Positions 1-5,341 of a stretch of DNA of 5,341 bases are shown one piece after another. This stretch comes from Verrucomicrobia subdivision 3 bacterium UBA7542. Its GTDB lineage: Bacteria; Verrucomicrobiota; Verrucomicrobiia; Limisphaerales; UBA11358. Where the stretch lies: the NCBI GenBank assembly GCA_002479245.1, contig DLMG01000294.1, positions 1 through 5,341 of the forward strand, given 5' to 3'. The notes under the pieces were generated by a model that was given only the letters and a program-made list of their open reading frames with translations, did no database searches and was not told the DNA's origin. The number at the start of each line of letters is the position of its first letter. Position 1 is the stretch's first letter. The position numbers and the translations under genes are program-made.

Positions 1-2244
1 ATGTATCTCCGCAACGAATACGAGACAATTACGGAATACAATGCGCAGGCGGGCAGCATTGCCGAGAAATATCATTTCCTCGTCATCGCCTCGTTTCCGG
101 TGAACTTCAGCGACACGGCGGCGCGGCGGCTGCGGAATATCGCCGCCAGCGGCGCCCGGTGCGGAGTATACACGCTCATTCATTGGGACCAACGGCACGC
201 CCTGCCCCCGGAATTCGTTCCCGACGAGCTCAGGAAAAACAGCATCGGCCTCGTCCGCACAGAAAAGGGTTTTGAATTGTCCGGCTGGCACAAGGCTGGA
301 ACGCAATTGGTCCTCGACCGGCCTCCCTCCCCGGAATTCGCGACGCAATTCCTTAATGAAGTCGGCCAGAGCAGCAAGGATTCGAATCGCGTCGAGGTGC
401 CGTTCGAACAGGTCGCGCCCCCGGACTCCAAACTCTGGACGGAGGACACCACCGAGGAACTCACCGTGCCCATCGGACGTTCCGGCGCGACCAAATTGCA
501 ACAGCTCGCCATCGGCAAGGGCACGCGCCAGCACGCGCTGGTGGCCGGCAAAACCGGTTCCGGCAAGTCCACCCTGTTCCACGTCATCATCACCAACCTC
601 GCGCTCTGGTGCAGCCCGGAACAGGTCGAGTTCTACCTCGTGGACTTCAAGAAAGGCGTGGAATTCAAGTGCTATGGCACCCGCCGGCTGCCGCACGCAA
701 AGGTGGTGGCCATCGAAAGCGACCGCGAGTTTGGATTGAGCGTGCTTCAGCGCGTGGACGAGGAACTGCGCCGCCGCGGCGATCTGTTCCGCAAACTGGG
801 CGTGCAGGACGTCACCGGTTACAAACGGGCGGGCGGCACCGAGCCGATGCCCCGTTCGCTGTTGATCATTGACGAGTTCCAGGAATTTTTCGTGGAGGAA
901 GACCGCGTCTCGCAATCCGCCGCCGTCCTGCTCGACCGCATTGTCCGGCAGGGCCGCGCCTTCGGCATTCACGTGGTGCTCGGTTCGCAAACTCTGGGCG
1001 GTGCCTACACGCTGGCCCGCGCGACCATCGGCCAGATGGTCATCCGCATCGCCCTCATGTGCAACGAGGCCGACGCCTACCTGATCATGGACCAGGACAA
1101 TCCGGCCCCGCGCCTGCTCACGCGGCCCGGCGAAGGCATTTACAACGATGTTGCCGGTTCCATCGAAGGAAACAGTCCGTTCCAAACCGTGTGGCTGCCC
1201 GAAGACGTGCGCGACCGTTACCTTGCAAAAATCCGTGCGCGGGCCGATCAAAATCAGAATCAATATCCGGGGCCGTTTGTGTTTGAAGGCAATGCGCCGG
1301 CGGACGTGAAAGAAAACCCGTTGTTGAATGAGTTGTTGAATGCTCCCAACCCGTTCTTCCTCTCCGCCTCCGGCGGGAAACCTGGGAGCGCCGGCGTCCC
1401 GCCGGCACAGACGAAATTCGCCGGCGAGACGCCAGCGCTCCCAGGAACAGGGTCGGGAAAACAAATTCCCGCAACAGCGCGCATCTGGCTGGGCGCGCCC
1501 AATTCCATCAAGGGACCGACCGAGGCCGTCTTCCAGCGGCAAAGCGGCAGCAACCTGCTGATTGTCGGGCAGAGCGAGGAACGTTCCGTGACCCTGCTGG
1601 CCATCGCGCTCGTGTCCCTGGCCGCCCAGTATCCGAAAAAATCCGCGCGGTTCATCCTGCTCGACAGCTCGCCGCCTGGATTTCCCCAGCGTGAATTCCT
1701 GCAACGTGTCATCAAGGCGGTTCCGCACGAAATCATTCAGGCCAACAACAGCAACCTCGCGGAAATCATGAACGGCCTTGCGGAGGACTTGAAACGCGGC
1801 GATGAAAAGGGCCGGGCACCGGAGACGTTCGTGTTGATTCACGGCCTGCAAAATTACAAGAAGCTCCGGCAGGAGGATGAATTCAGCTTTTCCAGCAGCG
1901 ACGCCGGAAGCGCTGTCAACCCCGCCACCGCGCTGATGAGTCTTATCAGCGAAGGCCCCAGCCAGGGATTTCATGTCATCGCCACCTGTGACACCTACAA
2001 CAACGTGAATCGTTTTCTGGGCCGGAAGACGCTGACCGAATTTGAGATGCGCGTGCTCTTCCAGATGAGCGCCAGCGACTCCGCCAGCCTGATTGATGCT
2101 CCGGATGCCAGCACGCTCGGCCTGCATCGCGCGCTCTATTACAACGACCGGGAAGGATACATCGAGACGTTCCGTCCGTACGCGCTTCCCGGCAACGATT
2201 GGATTGAGGAAACCGCGCAGCAACTCAAGCGGCTGCTGGAATAA
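1..2244 (+). CDS. FtsK/SpoIIIE (EccC-like) ATPase, C-terminal part, 5'-truncated by the window edge
   Basis: This is a P-loop ATPase of the FtsK/HerA family, expected to drive DNA or protein translocation by ATP hydrolysis. Visible are 747 residues. Residues 24-65 form a conserved-looking lead-in (HFLVIASFPVNF). Domain 1 spans about 155-400: Walker A is AGKTGSGKST (182-191), a VDFKKGVEF strand lies at 214-222, Walker B is LLIIDEF (287-293), and a VRQGRAFGIHVVLGSQ segment (315-330) matches the arginine-finger/sensor region of FtsK. A low-complexity linker (about 440-492) leads to domain 2 (about 494-747), which keeps the fold pattern but lacks working Walker motifs. No membrane segment and no FtsK gamma (DNA-reading) domain is visible. 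An ATG lies exactly at base 1, but related proteins as I recall them are much longer at the N-terminus, so this Met is probably internal. The alternative, a true start at base 1, cannot be tested here. The family call is firm; the substrate is unknown. Confidence 0.88.
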   Translation: MYLRNEYETITEYNAQAGSIAEKYHFLVIASFPVNFSDTAARRLRNIAASGARCGVYTLIHWDQRHALPPEFVPDELRKNSIGLVRTEKGFELSGWHKAGTQLVLDRPPSPEFATQFLNEVGQSSKDSNRVEVPFEQVAPPDSKLWTEDTTEELTVPIGRSGATKLQQLAIGKGTRQHALVAGKTGSGKSTLFHVIITNLALWCSPEQVEFYLVDFKKGVEFKCYGTRRLPHAKVVAIESDREFGLSVLQRVDEELRRRGDLFRKLGVQDVTGYKRAGGTEPMPRSLLIIDEFQEFFVEEDRVSQSAAVLLDRIVRQGRAFGIHVVLGSQTLGGAYTLARATIGQMVIRIALMCNEADAYLIMDQDNPAPRLLTRPGEGIYNDVAGSIEGNSPFQTVWLPEDVRDRYLAKIRARADQNQNQYPGPFVFEGNAPADVKENPLLNELLNAPNPFFLSASGGKPGSAGVPPAQTKFAGETPALPGTGSGKQIPATARIWLGAPNSIKGPTEAVFQRQSGSNLLIVGQSEERSVTLLAIALVSLAAQYPKKSARFILLDSSPPGFPQREFLQRVIKAVPHEIIQANNSNLAEIMNGLAEDLKRGDEKGRAPETFVLIHGLQNYKKLRQEDEFSFSSSDAGSAVNPATALMSLISEGPSQGFHVIATCDTYNNVNRFLGRKTLTEFEMRVLFQMSASDSASLIDAPDASTLGLHRALYYNDREGYIETFRPYALPGNDWIEETAQQLKRLLE
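1320..1343 (+). repeat. 12-base tandem duplication inside the ATPase gene
   Basis: Two adjacent 12-base units, gttgttgaatga and gttgttgaatgc, differ only at the last base. They encode the repeated peptide LLNE-LLNA (residues 441-448) at the start of the interdomain linker. This looks like slippage in a region tolerant of length change. It could also be chance in a Leu/Asn-rich helix. Confidence 0.6.
1381..1445. repeat. 65-base REP-like palindromic repeat embedded in the coding sequence
   Basis: Left arm 1381-1406 and right arm 1420-1445 are inverted repeats of 26 bases with 24 matches, separated by a 13-base spacer. The two mismatches are C/A on the + strand and so G-U wobbles in RNA of the opposite strand. 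The element is read in frame as residues 461-482 of the ATPase (PGSAGVPPA...AGETPALPG). The opposite strand also reads open with nearly the same peptide (GSAGVSPA...AGGTPALPG). From memory, such AGVPPA/GETPALPG peptides recur in unrelated verrucomicrobial proteins, which fits a dispersed palindromic element. It sits in the linker between the two ATPase-like domains. Confidence 0.8.
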
Positions 2245-2260
2245 TCGTTCGCCTTGGAGC

Positions 2261-2303
2261 CAATTGAAAAAACTGAAATCTGTTAGTTATTGATTTTCAA
2301 TTG
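2261..2303. repeat. 10-base perfect inverted repeat downstream of the ATPase gene
   Basis: CAATTGAAAA at 2261-2270 is the exact reverse complement of TTTTCAATTG at 2294-2303, with a 23-base AT-rich spacer. It begins 16 bases after the ATPase stop codon. The stem is AT-rich and no T-run follows, so it would be a poor terminator by itself. It could be a protein-binding site, an mRNA 3'-end structure, or chance. Confidence 0.5.
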
Positions 2304-2307
2304 ATTG

Positions 2308-2341
2308 ACAAAACTTTGTCCCACGTGGGACAAAGTTTTGT
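2308..2341. terminator. Perfect 34-base palindrome between convergent genes, probable bidirectional terminator
   Basis: The 34 bases are a perfect palindrome without spacer, centred on GTCCCACGTGGGAC and flanked by CAAAACTTT/AAAGTTTTG arms. It lies in the 165-base gap between two genes that converge, 64 bases after the ATPase stop and 69 bases after the kinase stop. As RNA it folds into a stem with a GC-rich upper part and an A/U-rich base, on either strand. The GTTTTG on the 3' side gives only a short U-run, so termination strength is uncertain. Perfect symmetry at DNA level also fits a dimeric regulator's operator or a dispersed palindromic repeat. Position favours transcription termination for both genes. 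Confidence 0.6.
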
Positions 2342-2409
2342 AAGCAGACGACGCGGTATAATTCCGACAACTGTCTTGCAGGTGATTCAGCGAAAAATGT
2401 TCTCAGCCG

Positions 2410-3264
2410 CTAGACGTACAGCGCGCTTTCCAAATCGTGCACCAGCACGCTCATGAACGGGTAACGCTTGTCCGGGTCGCGCGCGAGGCACTTCATGACG
2501 ACCTTTTCGAGCACGGCGGGAATGTCCGCGTTGTGTTCGCATGGTGACATGGGGCCGGAAGTGTCCATCTGCGCGGCCAGGATTTCCGAGGGGGTCTCGC
2601 CGGGAAATGGTTTCTGGTTGGTCAGCAATTCGTAGGCGGCGACGCCGTAGGAAAAAATGTCCGCGCGCGGGTCAATGGGTTTTTGCTGCAACTGCTCCGG
2701 CGCCATGTAACCGGGCGTACCCGGATTCTTCGACATTTTCTTCGGTTTCTCGGGGATCGGCTGCGCGAGGTCAAAATCAATCAGCCGCACATTGCCGTTG
2801 CGCGTCACCAGCACGTTTTCCGGCTTGAAATCGAGGTGCATGAAGCCGCTCTCGTGCACGTGGCTCAGGCCGAGCGCCATATCAATCAGGATTTGCGCGA
2901 CGTTTTCCGTCAGCACCGGATCCTGCCGCGCGAACAATTCCTTCAAATTCGCCGCCTCGATGTAATCCATGACCATGTAAAGCGTTCCGCCCTGCCGGCC
3001 ATGCTCCACATAGCCAACGACATAATCGCTTTCATTGATTTTGGAAAGCACCTCGCACCCGCGCAAAAACCGGCGGCGGGCCAGCAAATTGAACCGCAAC
3101 CGGTCATTCAATTTCCGCAGCGCATAAGGTTTGCCGCGGCTGTCCGTCACCAGCCAGATCTCGGCCATGCCACCGCGGTTGATGAGCTCCTGCGTATAAA
3201 ACCGCCCGAATCGTTCCTGCTTCACCGGTTCGACCGCCACTGCTTCCTGCAATTCACGCGCCAT
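2410..3264 (-). CDS. Compact Ser/Thr protein kinase-like protein with atypical catalytic residues
   Basis: A 284-residue eukaryotic-type (Hanks) kinase domain with almost no flanking sequence and no membrane segment, so probably cytosolic. Subdomains in order: glycine loop INRGGMAEIW (28-37; first Gly is Asn), beta3 YALRK (47-51), helix C near FLRGCEVLSK (66-75), catalytic loop HLDFKPEN (143-150, with D145, K147 and N150 present), metal-binding DFD (163-165, in place of DFG), GTPGYMAPE (182-190), D202/G207, and the late Arg in RDPDKR (R267). The usual beta3 Lys aligns with R50, although K51 follows, and the usual helix C Glu appears to align with G69. Catalytic-loop Asp and DFx Asp are kept, so weak or unusual activity remains possible; a pseudokinase role is the alternative. 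The ATG start is supported by an SD sequence. The gene converges on the FtsK-like ATPase gene. Confidence 0.9.
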   Translation of the reverse strand: MARELQEAVAVEPVKQERFGRFYTQELINRGGMAEIWLVTDSRGKPYALRKLNDRLRFNLLARRRFLRGCEVLSKINESDYVVGYVEHGRQGGTLYMVMDYIEAANLKELFARQDPVLTENVAQILIDMALGLSHVHESGFMHLDFKPENVLVTRNGNVRLIDFDLAQPIPEKPKKMSKNPGTPGYMAPEQLQQKPIDPRADIFSYGVAAYELLTNQKPFPGETPSEILAAQMDTSGPMSPCEHNADIPAVLEKVVMKCLARDPDKRYPFMSVLVHDLESALYV

Positions 3265-3510
3265 TCTGTCTATTCCTTAACACGTCGCGCCCGCCAACGC
3301 GAACAAAACTTTTTTCACCGTCGAAGGATAAGGACGAACTGGAGTCGCCTTCGGTGACAACAATTCACGCGATGAACTTGAACTCCATCTTTCACCGCTC
3401 CGCCATCCCATTCAACATCATTGTCGTCTCTTGTCCGCCAGCTCGAAACCGCGCCGGGAGGCGTCGAATTCGCGCTTGGCTTGAATTGCGTGAAAACGTA
3501 TCGTCGCGCC
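3265..3510. other. Divergent intergenic region between the kinase and CPBP protease genes
   Basis: This gap must hold the promoters of both the kinase (-) and the CPBP-comF-accD run (+). I see no convincing -35/-10 pair for either. A bulged inverted repeat pairs CACCGtcgAAGG (3316-3327) with CCTTCGGTG (3348-3356); it is short and of unclear meaning. The protease reading frame stays open back to 3382, so part of the right half could be coding if translation starts upstream of 3511 (GTG at 3490, TTG at 3481 or 3421). Confidence 0.5.
3274..3278 (-). promoter_or_regulatory. Ribosome binding site of the kinase gene
   Basis: The minus strand reads AAGGA, nine bases before the ATG at 3264. This is the only clear Shine-Dalgarno match at a gene start in the window, and it fixes the kinase start. 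Confidence 0.65.
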
Positions 3511-4413
3511 ATGCGACCGCTCCGGGCGCTGGTCATTTATCTGGTCGTGGTGTTTATCGGCGGCGCTTTGCTCGCGCCGTGGCTTTACCGGCTCGCGCAA
3601 ACCGCCGGGCATTCGTTTCCTCAAATCGCCGGCGTGTCGTTTCACCGCTTTGTGAATCGCTCGCTGCTGATTCTCGCGCTGGCCGGACTCTGGTCGTTGC
3701 TGTGCGCGCTTGGCGCGACCTCGTGGCGCGAAACCGGCCTGGTCCAAATTCACGGCCAGTGGAAAAAGCTTTCCGGCGGCCTGCTGCTTGGTTTCGTTTC
3801 GCTGGCCGTTGTCGCCGGAACCGCCATCGGCGGTGGTGACCGCGTTTTTATTCAGGGCCTGACCGCCCACAAAGTCGTGGGAATCATTTCCAATGCCATC
3901 GCCACGGCGGCCATCGTCGCCACCATCGAGGAAATTTTATTTCGCGGCGGCATTTTTGGCGGATTGCGAAGGATTTTTCACTGGCCGCTCGCGCTGATTG
4001 CCAGCAGCATGATTTACGCGCTCGTCCATTTCCTGCAACCCGCGGAACTTACCGGTCCGGTCGCCTGGAATTCAGGACTGATCCTGCTCCCGCGGATGCT
4101 GGGCGGTTTTGCGGATTTCCACGCGCTCGTTCCCGGTTTTTTCAATCTCACGCTCGCCGGCATCCTGCTCGGCCTCGCGTATCAGCGCACCGGCAACCTC
4201 TATTTTTCCATCGGCCTGCACGCGGGCTGGATTTTCTGGCTGAAAACTTACGGCGCATTCACCATCAGCGCGCCGCGCGCCGCGACCTGGTTTTGGGGCA
4301 CGGGCAAATTGATTGACGGCTGGCTCGCCTTGATTGTGCTCATCGTCACGCTCGTGGTTTTCAAATTTCTGCCCCTCAAACCGGCGCGCGAACCGTTTGC
4401 GATTTCGCGATGA
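3511..4413 (+). CDS. CPBP family (CAAX/Abi) intramembrane metalloprotease
   Basis: An integral membrane protein of the CPBP family (Rce1-like glutamic/metal-dependent intramembrane proteases), 300 residues from the ATG at 3511. About eight hydrophobic segments are visible, including residues 6-24, 51-68, 88-107, 120-139, 157-175, 207-225, 228-247 and 269-288. Motif 1 is EEILFR (E140, E141, R145), motif 2 is YALVH (169-173), and motif 3 is the His of GLHAGW (H237). The residue four after H237 is Ile where Rce1-type enzymes usually have Asn. No Shine-Dalgarno precedes this ATG. I chose it because the first membrane helix begins right after MRPLRA; GTG at 3490 is the main alternative. The stop overlaps the comF start (ATGA), so the two are probably translated in a coupled way. 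Substrate unknown; bacterial relatives act in peptide maturation, immunity to bacteriocins or membrane-protein processing. Confidence 0.87.
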   Translation: MRPLRALVIYLVVVFIGGALLAPWLYRLAQTAGHSFPQIAGVSFHRFVNRSLLILALAGLWSLLCALGATSWRETGLVQIHGQWKKLSGGLLLGFVSLAVVAGTAIGGGDRVFIQGLTAHKVVGIISNAIATAAIVATIEEILFRGGIFGGLRRIFHWPLALIASSMIYALVHFLQPAELTGPVAWNSGLILLPRMLGGFADFHALVPGFFNLTLAGILLGLAYQRTGNLYFSIGLHAGWIFWLKTYGAFTISAPRAATWFWGTGKLIDGWLALIVLIVTLVVFKFLPLKPAREPFAISR

Positions 4414-5153
4414 CCGCGCTCGTCGAACCATTTCAAAAGTGGTTCAGCATCGGCCTCGGTTTTTTCTATCCCGAAATCTGCCAGCTTTGCGAAACCGAAC
4501 GCGCGACCGCCCGGGACGGCTTCGTTTGCGCGCGCTGCTGGTTGCAGGTGCGCTTCATCAAACCGCCGTTTTGCGGACGCTGCGGATTGCCGTTCGAGGG
4601 CGACATCACGACGCCATTTGAATGCACGAATTGCCGCGAGATGGAACTGCACTTCCGTTCCGCGCGCTCGGCGGTCGTCGCCCGGGGCGTCGTGCTTGAA
4701 GCCATCCACCGCTTCAAATACCAGCGCCAGTTGTGGTTTGAAAATTTCCTCGCCGGACTGTTCTTGCGCGAAGCGGTGCCCGCGCTGCGCGGCCAAAACT
4801 GGAATCTGATCGTGCCCGTCCCGCTGCATTCAGTGAAACAGCGCGAACGCGAATTCAACCAGGCCGGACGTCTCGCCGCGCGCTTGAGCGCCACCCTGCA
4901 AATTCCGATGAACGAAAAGCTGCTCCGGCGGGTCATCCCCACGGCGACCCAGACCTTGCTGACACGGCAGCAGCGTGCTGCGAATATGCGCGGCGCGTTT
5001 GCCATCCGCCCCGGCGTGCGTTTGAACGGCGAGCGGGTGATTTTGGTGGATGATGTTTTCACGACGGGCGCGACGACGAGCGCGTGCGCCCGGGTGCTTT
5101 TGGCCGCGGGGGCGGACGATGTTTGCGTCTGGACAGTTGCGCGCGGACTTTAG
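4410..5153 (+). CDS. comF: ComF family protein (zinc-finger plus phosphoribosyltransferase fold)
   Basis: A 247-residue ComF/GntX-type protein of typical length. The N-terminal zinc-binding part has four CxxC pairs: C24/C27, C40/C43, C55/C58 and C72/C75. The C-terminal part is a type I phosphoribosyltransferase fold: VPVPLH (135-140), a KQREREFNQAGRLA stretch (143-156) typical of ComF, and the PRPP-loop VILVDDVFTTGATTSA (210-225) with the acidic pair D214-D215. In naturally competent bacteria ComF helps process incoming single-stranded DNA through contacts with the ComFA helicase and DprA; its enzymatic reaction, if any, is not established. Here it follows the membrane protease with a 4-base ATGA overlap and precedes accD by 21 bases, so the three probably share a transcript. 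No Shine-Dalgarno is seen, consistent with translational coupling. comF genes are common outside competence clusters, so this alone does not show competence. Confidence 0.93.
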   Translation: MTALVEPFQKWFSIGLGFFYPEICQLCETERATARDGFVCARCWLQVRFIKPPFCGRCGLPFEGDITTPFECTNCREMELHFRSARSAVVARGVVLEAIHRFKYQRQLWFENFLAGLFLREAVPALRGQNWNLIVPVPLHSVKQREREFNQAGRLAARLSATLQIPMNEKLLRRVIPTATQTLLTRQQRAANMRGAFAIRPGVRLNGERVILVDDVFTTGATTSACARVLLAAGADDVCVWTVARGL

Positions 5154-5174
5154 TATTGTATTATTCAACAATCC

Positions 5175-5341
5175 ATGGGCACGACTACTTTCACCAAGAA
5201 ATCGCTCGGTCTCGAAACGGTCGAGCCGGCATTGACTCCGACGCCGACCGACAAGGCGACAACGTTGCCCAAAAAACCCAGGCTCGGCACCGGCAGATCC
5301 AAAAAACGCGACATTCCGGAAGGGCTTTGGACGAAATGTCC
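5175..5341 (+). CDS. accD: Acetyl-CoA carboxylase carboxyltransferase subunit beta, N-terminal part, cut by window end
   Basis: Only the first 55 codons are present. The stretch KKRDIPEGLWTKC (43-55) matches the AccD N-terminus just before its four-Cys zinc finger; C55 would be the first zinc ligand, and the remaining ligands and the crotonase-fold catalytic part lie beyond the window. AccD pairs with AccA to transfer CO2 from carboxybiotin-BCCP to acetyl-CoA, giving malonyl-CoA for fatty-acid synthesis in the cytoplasm. The Ser/Thr/Lys-rich leader before RKRDIP is roughly 28 residues longer than in E. coli AccD, where the equivalent Cys is near residue 27. No Shine-Dalgarno precedes the ATG; the only in-frame alternatives seen downstream are TTG codons (5232, 5265). 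ATG at 5175, 21 bases after comF, is preferred. Confidence 0.9.
   Translation, partial: MGTTTFTKKSLGLETVEPALTPTPTDKATTLPKKPRLGTGRSKKRDIPEGLWTKC

Noticed and set aside
1381..1445. CRISPR or tandem repeat array
   Set aside because: Only one palindromic unit is present and there are no regularly spaced copies in the window.
1374..1460. 7-base direct repeat CGGGAAA on both sides of the 65-base palindrome (1374-1380 and 1454-1460), as a possible target-site duplication
   Set aside because: The implied insertion is 80 bases, which would shift the frame, and the right copy is 8 bases away from the palindrome end. Likely coincidence.
2357..2362. Perfect TATAAT on the + strand in the convergent gap
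   Set aside because: No suitable -35 hexamer lies 16-18 bases upstream and no + strand gene follows; it would only make RNA antisense to the kinase. Probably chance in an AT-rich gap.
2683..3357. Long open frame on the + strand opposite the kinase gene (224 codons)
   Set aside because: Its product is His/Arg-rich without a recognisable domain, while the minus strand encodes clear kinase motifs over the same bases. It is a high-GC shadow frame.
3315..3536. Small minus-strand open frame (73 codons) covering the divergent gap
   Set aside because: Arg-rich low-complexity product, no recognisable domain, no ribosome binding site recognised, and it overlaps the start of the protease gene.
4248..4829. 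Minus-strand open frame across the protease/comF junction (193 codons)
   Set aside because: It is antisense to two well-supported genes and its Ala/Arg-rich translation shows no domain.

Overview
The window is a high-GC bacterial segment holding five protein genes. The first and last run off the window edges. It looks like Verrucomicrobiota, most likely the Pedosphaera/Limisphaerales group. This rests on recalled family resemblance: the FtsK-like protein and compact kinase types, a GC-rich palindrome that reads 'AGVPPA...AGETPALPG' inside a gene, and mostly missing Shine-Dalgarno sequences. No marker gene proves the assignment.

Layout. Positions 1-2244 (+) carry the C-terminal part of an FtsK/SpoIIIE/EccC-type ATPase. 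It has one intact P-loop domain and then a second domain of similar layout whose nucleotide-binding motifs are eroded. A 65-base palindromic repeat is built in frame into the linker between them. Positions 2245-2409 separate convergent genes and contain a perfect 34-base palindrome plus a 10-base inverted repeat. Positions 2410-3264 (-) encode a compact soluble Ser/Thr kinase-like protein with substitutions at several catalytic positions. After a 246-base divergent gap comes a tight co-directional run on the + strand: a CPBP (CAAX/Abi) membrane protease (3511-4413), ComF (4410-5153, ATGA overlap with the protease gene) and the first 55 codons of accD (from 5175).

How they may work together. 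The ATPase and the kinase face each other, a pairing that recalls type VII-like secretion or other FtsK/EccC-associated loci. No WXG100, FHA or EccB/D-like gene is visible here, so that link is inference. The CPBP-comF-accD run looks like a housekeeping operon: accD starts fatty-acid synthesis, comF is a phosphoribosyltransferase-fold protein linked to DNA uptake, and the protease is an integral membrane protein. The shared transcript does not imply a shared pathway.
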